Source of the DNA: Croceicoccus hydrothermalis
GTDB lineage: Bacteria; Pseudomonadota; Alphaproteobacteria; Sphingomonadales; Sphingomonadaceae
Length of the DNA: 64,000 nt
Assembly: GCF_022378335.1 (NCBI RefSeq)
Contig: NZ_JAIQCI010000014.1
Location: 120,697-184,696, forward strand
Direction: 5' to 3'
Part shown: piece after piece, positions 40,433 to 48,440 of the stretch
How the letters are laid out: every line of letters begins with the position of its first letter
How positions within the stretch are numbered: the stretch's first letter is position 1
Notes under the pieces: model-generated
Told to the model about the DNA's origin: nothing
Databases searched by the model: none
What the model saw: only the letters and a program-made list of their open reading frames with translations
Position numbers and translations under genes: made by a program

Positions 40433-41338
40433 CTATCGCCCGGCGCGCTTGCGCAGCCACAGGATCGACCAGTCGCCCCGCACCGCCCTCCGCGCGAGCC
40501 GGAACCCGGCGCGAAACGCGGCGCGGCGCACGTCGCGCTCCTGCGTCTCCAGCAATCCGGCGAGCAGCAGATGCCCGCCCGGCACCACCGCCCGCCCGAA
40601 ATCCGGCGCCAGTTCGACCAGCGGCCCCGCGAGGATATTCGCGATCAGGAGGTCGTAAGGCCCGCGCGATTGCAGGATCGGCGAATCCATTCCCGCCGCG
40701 ATCGTCATCGCCAATTGTCCCGGTCCGCTGCCAACGGGAATGCGGTTTGCGGCGGCATTGTCGATGACGACATCGTGGCACACCGCGTCGATGTCGCTCG
40801 CGGTGGCGAGCGCGCGGGGCCACAGATGCATCGCGGCAAAGGCGAGCAGCCCCGTGCCCGTCCCGATGTCGGCGATATTGCGCACGACCGCGCCCTGCGC
40901 CCGCATCGCGTCCAGCATTTCGAGGCAACCGGCGGTCGTCCGATGCTGCCCGGTGCCGAACGCCTGGCTTGCCGGAATGACGAAGCTTTTGATTCCGGGG
41001 GCATCGCTCGCCGGATGGTCGGGCGTGTGGACGTGGAAACGGCCCGCGGTGATCGGCTCGACCCCCTGCTGGCTCAACGTGACCCAGTCCTCCTCGGGCA
41101 ATTTTTCAGCCGATAGCGGCGGCGGCGTGTCGAACAGGGCGGCGATCGCGGCGTGATCCTTTTTGGTCGGGCGGCGCGGCAGATACGCGTCGAGCCGCCA
41201 TTCGAGCGGTTTCTGCTCTGCAATCTCGCATCCGGTGACGACGATATCGTCGTCCCAGTCGGCGCTGTCCTCTTGCCGCAAGAGCGCGGCATGCACCGCA
41301 TCGCGCGGGGCGAAGGCCGTGATGATCCAGCTCGTCAT
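40433..41338 (-). CDS. prmA: Ribosomal protein L11 methyltransferase
   Basis: This SAM-dependent enzyme trimethylates lysines and the N terminus of ribosomal protein L11. It has 301 residues. The N-terminal substrate domain is followed by the class I methyltransferase fold: QAFGTGQHRTTAGCLEML, SAM motif I DIGTGTGLLAFAA, and the active-site motif NILAGPLVEL. Its ATG overlaps the stop of the upstream SDR (ATGA at 41338-41335), so translation is coupled. The unrelated open frame further upstream is antisense-type and rejected. Confidence 0.93.
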   Translation of the reverse strand: MTSWIITAFAPRDAVHAALLRQEDSADWDDDIVVTGCEIAEQKPLEWRLDAYLPRRPTKKDHAAIAALFDTPPPLSAEKLPEEDWVTLSQQGVEPITAGRFHVHTPDHPASDAPGIKSFVIPASQAFGTGQHRTTAGCLEMLDAMRAQGAVVRNIADIGTGTGLLAFAAMHLWPRALATASDIDAVCHDVVIDNAAANRIPVGSGPGQLAMTIAAGMDSPILQSRGPYDLLIANILAGPLVELAPDFGRAVVPGGHLLLAGLLETQERDVRRAAFRAGFRLARRAVRGDWSILWLRKRAGR

Positions 41339-42093
41339 CGCACGAAGCTTGCGCCATTGGCATCGATCACCGCGCCGGTCATGCTTTCCGGGGCATCGAG
41401 CGCGCAGAACGCGGCGATGCGCGCGATCTCCTCCGGCCGCGCCACCCGGCCGAGCGGAATGTCGCGCAGCAATTGCGCGCCGCCCCGGCTTTCGAGGTAA
41501 TCGCCCGCGATGGCCGTATCGACGAAGCCGGGACACACGGTATAGGCCAGCACGCCGTCGCGCGCATAATGCCGGGCGATGGTCTTCGTCATCGCGACGA
41601 GGCCGGATTTCGCCGCGGCATAGTGCCAGTGATCGGGCGAATCGCCGCGATAGGCGGCGCGGCTGGCGATATTGACGAGCCGGCCCCCGCCATCGCCGTC
41701 CTCTTGCCAGTGCCGCACGGCAAGCCTGGACAATTGCGCCGCACTCGACAGGTTGATCCGCAGCGTGCGGTCCCACGCGTCGAGCCATGCGATGTCGGAC
41801 AGGTCGATCGGTGCGGCGTCGAACAATCCGGCATTGTTGACGAGGATATCGATGCGCGTGCGGCCTGCGTCGCGCGCGGCGGCGAGCGCATCGACCCACA
41901 ATTGCGCAGGCGCGGCCGGATCGTCGAGATCGGCCGCGATCTGCCCGCCGCCGACGGGGCCGGCGCCGCTTCCGTGCGTAATCACGTGCACGCCGCGCCG
42001 CCGCAGCGTGTCGGCAATGGCCTTGCCGATGCCGCGCGTGCTCCCGGTGACGAGTGCGGTCGGGGCGACAGGGTTCGTTTCTCGATCGTTCAT
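41335..42093 (-). CDS. Short-chain dehydrogenase/reductase
   Basis: This 252-residue classical SDR has the cofactor motif TGSTRGIGKAIADTL, the stabilising motif NNAGLF, catalytic serine in NIASRAAYRG, catalytic tyrosine and lysine in YAAAKSGL, and CPGFVDTAIAG followed by MTGAVIDANG. It resembles 3-oxoacyl-ACP reductase-like oxidoreductases, but the substrate cannot be assigned. It is the first gene of a three-gene minus-strand unit with prmA (overlapping ATGA) and the DUF2459 gene. It is divergent from sdhC. Confidence 0.9.
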   Translation of the reverse strand: MNDRETNPVAPTALVTGSTRGIGKAIADTLRRRGVHVITHGSGAGPVGGGQIAADLDDPAAPAQLWVDALAAARDAGRTRIDILVNNAGLFDAAPIDLSDIAWLDAWDRTLRINLSSAAQLSRLAVRHWQEDGDGGGRLVNIASRAAYRGDSPDHWHYAAAKSGLVAMTKTIARHYARDGVLAYTVCPGFVDTAIAGDYLESRGGAQLLRDIPLGRVARPEEIARIAAFCALDAPESMTGAVIDANGASFVR

Positions 42094-42300
42094 CGCCTTT
42101 GGTTAGGGCCGCACGCCGCGCATCACAAGGGGACAGCGCGGCGAAGGAGGGCAGGACAGTGCCTGCCGCCGCCCCGCCAAACGGCGAGTTCATGCCAATT
42201 CGCCCTTGCCCTCTTGGCGCCATGGTGCCATTCGCGGACGCAACACCACATATGACCGCGCGTGGCCCGCACGGTCATGGCAAGCGCAGGGGAAGAACCT

Positions 42301-42711
42301 ATGGCCGATGCAAGGGGCGGAAACCGCCTGGCGAAACCGCGTCCGCTTTCGCCGCATCTCTCGATCTGGAAATGGGGACCGGCGATGGCCGTCTCCATCC
42401 TGCACCGCGTATCGGGCAATGCGATGGCGACGGTCGGCCTGCTCATCCTGCTGTGGATGGTCGGCGCGATTGCCGCCGGGCCGGACGCCTATGCCGATTT
42501 CGCCGCCGTCATGGGAAGCTGGATCGGGATCATCGTGCTCATCGGGATTTCCTGGTCGTTCTTCAACCACATGTCTTCGGGCATCCGCCACCTCGTCCTC
42601 GACGTGGGTGCGGGCTACGAAGTCGATCGCAACAATCGCTGGTCCACGATCTCGATCCTGACCGGCATTTTGCTCACCGTCGCCTTCTGGGCGGTGGTGC
42701 TGCTGGCCTGA
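42301..42711 (+). CDS. sdhC: Succinate dehydrogenase cytochrome b556 subunit
   Basis: This is a membrane anchor of complex II, 136 residues with three helices. The family motif RPLSPHLSIWKW is followed by SILHRVSGNAMA, and HMSSGIRHLVLDVG provides a haem b ligand histidine and quinone contacts. The ATG at 42301 has AGGGGA at good spacing; a start 13 codons earlier lacks one. It is the first gene of sdhC-sdhD-sdhA, with 18 bases to sdhD. Confidence 0.94.
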   Translation: MADARGGNRLAKPRPLSPHLSIWKWGPAMAVSILHRVSGNAMATVGLLILLWMVGAIAAGPDAYADFAAVMGSWIGIIVLIGISWSFFNHMSSGIRHLVLDVGAGYEVDRNNRWSTISILTGILLTVAFWAVVLLA

Positions 42712-42729
42712 CGAAAGGGGATACGAACC

Positions 42730-43110
42730 ATGGGTAACGGAACCAGGATCGGCCGCGTTCGCGGGCTCGGCTCCGCGCACGAAGGCGCGCACCACTGGCT
42801 GCTTCAACGCTTTACCGCCGTCGGCAATCTCGTGCTCGTGCTCTGGCTGGTGTTCAGCCTTTTGACGCTGCCGGATTACGGCTATCTGACGATGGCCTCG
42901 TGGCTGTCCAGCCCGCTTGCGGCGACGGCGATGGTATTGCTCATCATTTCCACCTTCTGGCACGCGCGGCTCGGCATGCAGGTCATGATCGAGGATTACG
43001 TGCATGGCGCGAACCGTTTCGCCGCCATCGTGGCCATGAACCTGTTCTTTGTCGCGGGCGGTGTGTTCGGCATCGTGTCCGTGATCCGCATCGCGCTGGG
43101 AGGCGCATAA
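42730..43110 (+). CDS. sdhD: Succinate dehydrogenase hydrophobic membrane anchor subunit
   Basis: This second membrane anchor of complex II has 126 residues and three helices (about 29-48, 58-78 and 96-120). The haem/quinone region is [25 protein letters not shown] precedes the ATG. The first residues include [16 protein letters not shown], usual for alphaproteobacterial SdhD. One base separates its stop from the sdhA ATG. Confidence 0.94.
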   Translation: MGNGTRIGRVRGLGSAHEGAHHWLLQRFTAVGNLVLVLWLVFSLLTLPDYGYLTMASWLSSPLAATAMVLLIISTFWHARLGMQVMIEDYVHGANRFAAIVAMNLFFVAGGVFGIVSVIRIALGGA

Positions 43111-43111
43111 G

Positions 43112-44932
43112 ATGGCCGACGCTTCGACACAGCCCGCCTATCAGATCATCGACCACACCTATGACACGATCGTCGTGGGTGCGGGCGGTTCCGGCCTGCG
43201 CGCCACCATGGGCAGCGCGGAAGCGGGCCTGAAAACCGCCTGCATCACCAAGGTGTTTCCGACCCGTTCGCACACCGTCGCGGCACAGGGCGGCATCGCC
43301 GCATCGCTCGGCAACAATACGCCCGATCACTGGTCGTGGCACATGTACGACACGGTCAAGGGGTCCGACTGGCTCGGCGATCAGGACGCGATCGAATATC
43401 TCGTGCGCGAGGCACCACAGGCGGTGTACGAGCTCGAACACGCCGGCGTGCCGTTCTCCCGCAATCCCGAAGGCACGATCTATCAGCGTCCCTTCGGCGG
43501 CCACATGCAGAACATGGGCGAAGGCCCCCCGGTGCAGCGCACCTGCGCCGCCGCCGACCGTACCGGCCACGCGATGCTCCACGCGCTGTATCAGCAATCG
43601 CTGAAATATGACGCGGACTTCTTCATCGAATATTTCGCGATCGACCTCATCATGGTCAATGGCGAGTGCAAGGGCGTCATCGCCATGTGCATGGACGATG
43701 GCTCGATCCACAGGTTCCGCGGCCATGCGGTCGTGCTGGCCACCGGCGGCTATGGCCGGTCCTATTTCACTGCCACTTCCGCGCACACCTGCACCGGCGA
43801 CGGCAATGCCATGGTGCTGCGTGCCGGCCTCCCGCTGCAGGACATGGAATTCGTGCAGTTCCACCCGACCGGAATCTACGGCGCAGGCGTGCTCATCACC
43901 GAAGGCGCGCGCGGCGAGGGCGGTTACCTCACCAATTCCGAAGGCGAGCGTTTCATGGAACGCTACGCCCCTTCGGCGAAGGATCTGGCCAGCCGCGACG
44001 TGGTTTCGCGCTCCATGGCGCTCGAAATTCGCGAAGGGCGCGGTGTCGGCGCGGAAAGCGACCATATCTTCCTGCACCTCGATCACATCGATCCCAAGGT
44101 GCTGGCCGAACGGCTTCCCGGCATTACCGAAAGCGGCAAGATCTTCGCCGGTGTCGATCTCACGCGGCAGCCTTTGCCGGTGGTGCCGACGGTCCATTAC
44201 AACATGGGCGGCATCCCCACGAACTATCACGGCGAGGTGATGACCATCGGCGCCGACGGGAACCCGGAAACCGTGGTCCCCGGCCTTTTCGCGGTGGGCG
44301 AGGCGGCCTGCGTGTCGGTTCACGGCGCCAACCGGCTCGGCTCCAACTCGCTGATCGATCTCGTGGTGTTCGGCCGCGCGACCGGCCACCGGTTGAAGGA
44401 GCTGGTGAAGCCCGGCACGTCGCATGACGGCCTGCCGTCGGACAGCGCCGATTTCGCACTGTCGCGGCTCGACCATTTCCGCCATGCGAAGGGCGGCTCG
44501 CCCACCGCGCAGATCCGCGGCGAGATGCAGCGCACCATGTCGGGCCACGCCGCCGTGTTCCGCACGGACGAGCTGATGCAGGAAGGCAAGGCCAAGCTGG
44601 AACAGGTGTACCGCCGGATGGAGGACATCCACGTCACCGACCGTTCGCTCATCTGGAACAGCGACCTGATCGAGACGCTGGAACTCGACAATCTCATCAG
44701 CCAGGCGACGGTGACGATGCATTCGGCCGCCAATCGCAAGGAAAGCCGCGGCGCCCACGCGCACGAGGATTATCCCGAACGCGACGATGCCAACTGGATG
44801 AAGCACACCGCGGCCTGGTTCGACGGCTGGGGCGGCAAGGGCGGCGGGGTGAAGATCGACTATCGCCCGGTGCACGATTTCACGCTGACCGACGACGTCA
44901 AATATATCGAACCGAAAAAGCGCGTGTACTAA
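43112..44932 (+). CDS. sdhA: Succinate dehydrogenase flavoprotein subunit
   Basis: This is the catalytic FAD subunit of complex II, oxidising succinate to fumarate in the citric-acid cycle. It has 606 residues. FAD motif [14 protein letters not shown]; covalent FAD histidine His54 in [11 protein letters not shown]; active-site segments [23 protein letters not shown] and [11 protein letters not shown]; helical C-terminal domain with [17 protein letters not shown]. Its ribosome site GGGAGG lies inside sdhD. The iron-sulphur subunit gene sdhB, which normally follows, is absent, and a strong terminator lies 12 bases after the stop. Confidence 0.97.
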   Translation: MADASTQPAYQIIDHTYDTIVVGAGGSGLRATMGSAEAGLKTACITKVFPTRSHTVAAQGGIAASLGNNTPDHWSWHMYDTVKGSDWLGDQDAIEYLVREAPQAVYELEHAGVPFSRNPEGTIYQRPFGGHMQNMGEGPPVQRTCAAADRTGHAMLHALYQQSLKYDADFFIEYFAIDLIMVNGECKGVIAMCMDDGSIHRFRGHAVVLATGGYGRSYFTATSAHTCTGDGNAMVLRAGLPLQDMEFVQFHPTGIYGAGVLITEGARGEGGYLTNSEGERFMERYAPSAKDLASRDVVSRSMALEIREGRGVGAESDHIFLHLDHIDPKVLAERLPGITESGKIFAGVDLTRQPLPVVPTVHYNMGGIPTNYHGEVMTIGADGNPETVVPGLFAVGEAACVSVHGANRLGSNSLIDLVVFGRATGHRLKELVKPGTSHDGLPSDSADFALSRLDHFRHAKGGSPTAQIRGEMQRTMSGHAAVFRTDELMQEGKAKLEQVYRRMEDIHVTDRSLIWNSDLIETLELDNLISQATVTMHSAANRKESRGAHAHEDYPERDDANWMKHTAAWFDGWGGKGGGVKIDYRPVHDFTLTDDVKYIEPKKRVY

Positions 44933-44944
44933 AACGCTGCCAGG

Positions 44945-44975
44945 GGGCCGGGGTCGTATGATCCCGGCCCTTTTT
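44945..44975 (+). terminator. Intrinsic terminator of the sdhCDA operon
   Basis: GGGCCGGG (44945-44952) pairs perfectly with CCCGGCCC (44963-44970), followed by TTTTT (44971-44975). It shows that sdhA is the last gene of this transcript. Confidence 0.9.
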
Positions 44976-45006
44976 CGGGCCCGCGCGGATGGGCGACGAA
45001 ACAGAG

Positions 45007-45040
45007 AAAGCCCGAAGCCGGTATCCCCGCTTCGGGCTTT
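45007..45040 (-). terminator. Perfect 12-bp hairpin, probable terminator of the small minus-strand gene
   Basis: AAAGCCCGAAGC (45007-45018) and GCTTCGGGCTTT (45029-45040) are perfectly complementary with a 10-base loop. It begins 8 bases after the stop of the 45048-45143 ORF on the minus strand. The terminal TTT on both strands lets it work either way. Confidence 0.75.
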
Positions 45041-45047
45041 CGCATGG

Positions 45048-45143
45048 TCAGCGGCCGGAAGTGCCGCCCTTGGGTGCCTTTATCGCCTCAGACGTTCGGC
45101 GATAATGCTCCCCGGACATTTTCCGACCTCTGTGCTGGACCAT
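45048..45143 (-). CDS. Small basic peptide ORF (23-31 residues)
   Basis: From ATG 45143 the frame encodes 31 residues; an internal ATG at 45119 gives 23 residues beginning MSGEHYRRTSEAIKAP. The internal start has its own GAGGT ribosome site six bases upstream. The peptide is hydrophilic and basic, ends TSGR, and its stop is followed at once by a perfect hairpin terminator. That supports a real unit. It overlaps, in another frame, a 20-codon ORF with a perfect ribosome site. No function can be assigned. Confidence 0.5.
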   Translation of the reverse strand: MVQHRGRKMSGEHYRRTSEAIKAPKGGTSGR

Positions 45144-45150
45144 GAGACAT
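45088..45150 (-). CDS. 20-codon leader ORF with a perfect Shine-Dalgarno
   Basis: The ATG at 45150 is preceded by AAAGGAGGTGATCC (45165-45152), fully complementary to the 3' end of 16S rRNA, at ideal spacing. The encoded peptide starts MSHGPAQRSENV and ends at a TGA inside the overlapping ORF at 45048-45143, which is in another frame. It may be a leader that drives or attenuates translation of that peptide. Confidence 0.42.
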   Translation of the reverse strand: MSHGPAQRSENVRGALSPNV

Positions 45151-45453
45151 CGGATCACCTCCTTTCGCGACGGGATTCAGGGATGCCGTGCGGCGCAAGG
45201 TCCCGCGTTGCCTTGCGGACGGCCGGACCGGGGCACGCGGTGCGCAGCGCCACTTTCCTGCGCCGCAATCTGCGTCCCCCGCGGCGTTCAGGCAAGACTT
45301 GAATTCGAAAATTTCGCTGTCATGATCGCTGACTTCGCGTGCGGCGATGCACCATGCGTGGCCCGAATTTGCGCCTCCTCGACCAGTGCCGCCGATCGCC
45401 CGTCATCATGCCGCGACACGCGCCCGGCGCTTATCCCCGGCGAATCGCTGGCT
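45151..45453. other. Intergenic region before the small minus-strand ORFs
   Basis: These 303 bases between the 45150 start and the end of the lipoprotein gene hold the perfect ribosome-binding site at the left end and an AT-richer patch near 45300-45325 (TTGAATTCGAAAATTTCG) that may contain the promoter of the small ORFs. No other gene is visible. Confidence 0.4.
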
Positions 45454-46050
45454 TTACCGGCAATCCTCGGCGACGCGGGCAATTTCGGCCCATGTCGGCA
45501 TATAGAGCGTGCGCGTTCCCGGCGCCGCGACGGCAAAGCGCCCGCGCGAGAAGATCATCGCGTCGATGATCGGATCGTGCGGCGCCAGCGTCGCCACCAC
45601 CTGCCCATTGGCCGCAGGCTGCGCGGTGAGCATCTTCGTCTGCGAGGTGGTGGTGATCGTCATGGTCGTCGCCCGCGCATCGGGGGTCATGCGCCATAGC
45701 TTGATCTGCCGGTTGCCCGGCTCGCACGCCATCACGAAATCCGCCACGTCGGACCCGAACAGCGCGCGGGTCGCATTGGCATCGGCGCGATAGGTCCACT
45801 CGCCCATCGAAATCGGGGCGTCGCGCCAATCGTCCGGCACCGGAACCGGCGGCGGCGGGGCGGGAACGGGGATTGGCGGGGGCGCCGGCACCGTCGGGGC
45901 GGGTTCGCGCACCGTCGGCGCGCACGCGGCCAGCCCCAGCCCGGTGAGCAGCACCGCCGTCCCCGTCATGGTCCAGCAACGGCGCATGGCACGCGCGGCC
46001 TGTTTCCGGCGGGCGAGCGTTTCGGGCGTATCGTCATGGCTTGGCGTCAT
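45454..46050 (-). CDS. Putative lipoprotein with proline-rich linker
   Basis: This is a protein of about 198 residues and unknown function. A charged N-terminal stretch (1-24) precedes a hydrophobic segment with lipobox LAAC (Cys43), unusually far from the start, so translation may begin at the internal ATG of MRRCWTMTG. After the cysteine comes a proline/valine-rich linker (PAPPPIPVPAPPPPVPVP). A globular domain follows with DFVMACEPGNRQIKLWRM and AEIARVAEDCR, containing a possible disulphide pair. It is likely anchored in the envelope. It is divergent from tlyA. The ATG at 46050 lacks a clear Shine-Dalgarno. Confidence 0.7.
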   Translation of the reverse strand: MTPSHDDTPETLARRKQAARAMRRCWTMTGTAVLLTGLGLAACAPTVREPAPTVPAPPPIPVPAPPPPVPVPDDWRDAPISMGEWTYRADANATRALFGSDVADFVMACEPGNRQIKLWRMTPDARATTMTITTTSQTKMLTAQPAANGQVVATLAPHDPIIDAMIFSRGRFAVAAPGTRTLYMPTWAEIARVAEDCR

Positions 46051-46153
46051 CGCGCGCTTATGCGAAGAGGACGCGCCCGGCACAAGCGGCAAACGTCGAA
46101 CCGGTCCGCCCCCGCGATTTCGCGTTTCGAACACCACCGGATAGCCACGCACC

Positions 46154-46903
46154 ATGCCCGCACCTGCAAAACCCGCCAAGACCCGCGTCGACCAATTGCT
46201 GGTCGATCGCGGCCATGCCGAAAGCCGCACGCGGGCGCAGGCGCTCGTCATGGCGGGGCTGGTATTCACAGGCGAGACGAAGATCGCGAAGCCGGGACAG
46301 CAGATCCGCAGCGATGCCGCGCTCGACGTGCGCGGGCGGGACCATCCCTGGGTGTCGCGCGGGGGGATCAAGCTTGCCCACGCGCTCGAAACCTTTGCGC
46401 TTGATCCCACAGGCGCCGTCGCCATGGACATCGGCAGCTCGACCGGCGGATTCACCGACGTGCTGCTCCAGAATGGCGCCGCGCATGTGGTCGCGGTGGA
46501 TTCCGGCACGAATCAGTTGGCATGGAAATTGCGGCAGGACGAACGCGTCACCGTATTGGAACAGACCAGCGCGCGTATCCTGACGCCGGGTCATATCACG
46601 CAAGGCTGCAACTGGGTCGTGTGCGATGCGAGCTTCATCGGCCTGGCCAAGGTGCTCGAGGTGCCGCTCGCGCTCGCCGCGGCGCATGCAACCCTCGTGG
46701 CGCTGATCAAGCCGCAGTTCGAGGTGGGCCGCGGCGAGGTCGGGAAGGGCGGCGTGGTGCGCGACCCCGCGCTGCACGAACGCGTCACGGGGGAGGTGCG
46801 CGACTGGCTCACCAGTATTGGCTGGACGGTGCGCGGCCTCACGCAAAGCCCGATAACCGGGCCGGAGGGCAATGTCGAATTCCTGATCTGGGCGCAGCGC
46901 TGA
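46154..46903 (+). CDS. tlyA: TlyA family rRNA 2'-O-methyltransferase / putative hemolysin
   Basis: This 249-residue protein has an N-terminal S4 RNA-binding domain (TRVDQLLVDRGHAESRTRAQALVMAG) and a C-terminal FtsJ-like SAM methyltransferase: AMDIGSSTGGFTDVLL as SAM motif and DASFIGLAKVL further on. Catalytic lysine/aspartate positions of the fold are in place (WVSRGGIKL, CDASF, LIKPQFE). In mycobacteria TlyA methylates 16S and 23S rRNA and affects capreomycin sensitivity. The hemolysin label is historical. An EcfG-like promoter for tspO begins two bases past its stop. Confidence 0.93.
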   Translation: MPAPAKPAKTRVDQLLVDRGHAESRTRAQALVMAGLVFTGETKIAKPGQQIRSDAALDVRGRDHPWVSRGGIKLAHALETFALDPTGAVAMDIGSSTGGFTDVLLQNGAAHVVAVDSGTNQLAWKLRQDERVTVLEQTSARILTPGHITQGCNWVVCDASFIGLAKVLEVPLALAAAHATLVALIKPQFEVGRGEVGKGGVVRDPALHERVTGEVRDWLTSIGWTVRGLTQSPITGPEGNVEFLIWAQR

Positions 46904-46904
46904 G

Positions 46905-46930
46905 GGAACGGAGCGGGCCGCGCCTGCGTT
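46905..46930 (+). promoter_or_regulatory. EcfG-type promoter of tspO
   Basis: GGAAC (46905-46909) and CGTT (46927-46930) are separated by exactly 17 bases, a full match to the EcfG consensus. The tspO ATG is at 46939, so the transcript would be leaderless or nearly so, consistent with the absence of a Shine-Dalgarno. Confidence 0.6.
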
Positions 46931-46938
46931 TTGATGCC

Positions 46939-47619
46939 ATGACAGACCCGAACACGCATCCCGACAATCGCCAGACCCCCCGCGAAAACGCGTCAACGAC
47001 GCCGGTCTCGGCGCGGGTCGGCGACGCAGACCGGCACGATGACGGCGTCGATGATGACACGGACGGGCCCGGAATGCCCGCCGCACACGCCGAGCACGGC
47101 TCCGAACCCGTCGATGCGACGCCTGCGCATGTCCCTGCCCATCGGCAGAAATCGCTGCTGTGGTGGGCGCTGCTCTGCGTGCCGGCGGTGGTCGCGGCGG
47201 GGCTGGTCGTCGGGCAGCTTTCGGGTTCGGGGGAGAGCGATCCGTGGTTCGCCTCGCTGGTAAAGCCGGACCTCTATCCGCCGGGCTGGCTGTTCGGCGT
47301 GGTTTGGACGATCCTCTACGCGCTGATGGGGTTTGCCCTTGCGCTGGTGGTGGCGAGCGACCGGCGCGCGTATAAAGGTTCCGCGGTTGCGGTGTTCCTG
47401 ATCCAGCTTGCGGTTAATCTTGCCTGGTCGCCGATCTTTTTCGGCGCGCATCTCATCGGGATGGCGTTCTTCTGGATCCTGCTCATGCTCGTGCTCATCA
47501 TCACGACCATGGCGATATTCGCGAAGGTCAGCAGGCTCGCGGCCGCGCTGCTCGTGCCCTATCTTGCCTGGGTGTCGTTCGCGGCGATCCTGAACCTGCA
47601 AATCTGGCAGTTGAATTGA
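46939..47619 (+). CDS. tspO: TspO/MBR family protein with N-terminal extension
   Basis: TspO is a five-helix membrane protein that binds porphyrins and takes part in stress responses and tetrapyrrole handling. It has 226 residues. The first 70 are a hydrophilic, low-complexity extension rich in D, H, P and T, not part of the usual family. The TspO domain (about 72-226) has five helices and the conserved elements YPPGWLFGVVWTILYALMGFAL and NLAWSPIFFGAH. A short in-frame alternative start within the extension cannot be excluded. It is preceded by a perfect EcfG-type promoter and followed by ubiK with 26 bases between. Confidence 0.9.
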   Translation: MTDPNTHPDNRQTPRENASTTPVSARVGDADRHDDGVDDDTDGPGMPAAHAEHGSEPVDATPAHVPAHRQKSLLWWALLCVPAVVAAGLVVGQLSGSGESDPWFASLVKPDLYPPGWLFGVVWTILYALMGFALALVVASDRRAYKGSAVAVFLIQLAVNLAWSPIFFGAHLIGMAFFWILLMLVLIITTMAIFAKVSRLAAALLVPYLAWVSFAAILNLQIWQLN

Positions 47620-47645
47620 ACGCGGAAAAGGACCACATTCCCACC

Positions 47646-47957
47646 ATGCAAAGCGACAACCCCCGGATCTCCGACCTCACCCGCATGATCACCGCCGCGG
47701 CCGGCACGTTTGCCGGCATGGGGCGCGAAGCGTCGGAGGCCGCGCGCGAACGCTTCAAGGAAGCGATGGGCGGGCTCGATTTCGTCAGCCGCGAGGAGTT
47801 CGAGGCGGTGAAGCAGATGGCCGCCGCCGCCCGCACGCAGAATGACGCGCTCGCCGCCCGCATCGCCAGGCTCGAGGCGAAACACGCAGGCGACGGCGAC
47901 GATACGGCGCAAAGCGACGCCTCCCCGAAACAGCCCGACGATTACACCGGGCTCTGA
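47646..47957 (+). CDS. ubiK: Ubiquinone biosynthesis accessory factor UbiK family
   Basis: This 103-residue coiled-coil protein of the BMFP/YqiC family assists ubiquinone biosynthesis under aerobic conditions (known for E. coli UbiK). Its features are an N-terminal amphipathic helix (ISDLTRMITAAAGTFAGMGREA) and then a C-terminal helix with the hallmark FVSREEFEAVKQMAAAARTQN...LAARIARLEAK that forms a trimeric coiled coil. The last 20 residues are polar and disordered. AAAAGGA lies somewhat far from this ATG; a TTG at 47616, overlapping the tspO stop, is an alternative. It probably shares the tspO transcript. Confidence 0.85.
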   Translation: MQSDNPRISDLTRMITAAAGTFAGMGREASEAARERFKEAMGGLDFVSREEFEAVKQMAAAARTQNDALAARIARLEAKHAGDGDDTAQSDASPKQPDDYTGL

Positions 47958-48440
47958 CCCTATCGCGCCGGTTCAGGCGCGCTGATCCCGCACAGTGGCC
48001 TGTTTCTGCGTAGGGGATACGGACCTGCGCGGGTTTTCACTATCGCACGGACACGGGAACCGGGCCTTGCGTCCCGCCTCTGATCCTTGCCCGATGGCGC
48101 GGAAATATCCTGTTGTCTACGGGGCGCTACCCAATCGAACCCGTTCGCGTGCGCGCAAAGGTCCAAGCGCATGCCACCGGGGTGAACGACGGGGCGCAGG
48201 AGCATAGGTCGATCCGGGGGCACGGCAACCGCCGCAACCGCCGCGACCGGCGAATCCGGCGCGCGCTCCATCCATCGGTCCGTATGTACCGCACTGCCTC
48301 ATGGGGCGGGCGAAAACGCGCGGGTCGCACAGAACAGGATCGCGCCCGCTACGGCTCCACGCGCGAGCCACCGGGGCGGATACGAAAACGGCGGACGGGA
48401 TCGCTCCTGTCCGCCGTTTCGCGTTTCCGGTTTGGCAGGA
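47958..48440. other. Unusually long gap between converging genes, no gene recognised
   Basis: ubiK and katE converge on this 483-bp stretch. It has a small hairpin after ubiK (CGCGCC/GGCGCG, 47964-47981) and the katE terminator at its right end. Between these, about 400 bases show no ORF with a ribosome site and no tRNA. Converging genes usually need far less space, so a non-coding RNA is possible. I could not match it to a known RNA family by eye. Confidence 0.5.
48386..48419 (-). terminator. Intrinsic terminator of katE
   Basis: AAACGGCGGAC (48386-48396) and GTCCGCCGTTT (48409-48419) pair perfectly over 11 bases with a short loop. It begins 22 bases past the katE stop, with T residues at the end on the minus strand. 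Confidence 0.8.

Noticed and set aside
45151..45166. Fragment of the 16S rRNA 3' end on the plus strand
   Set aside because: The match is limited to the anti-Shine-Dalgarno complement, and no other rRNA sequence flanks it. It is a perfect ribosome site read on the minus strand.
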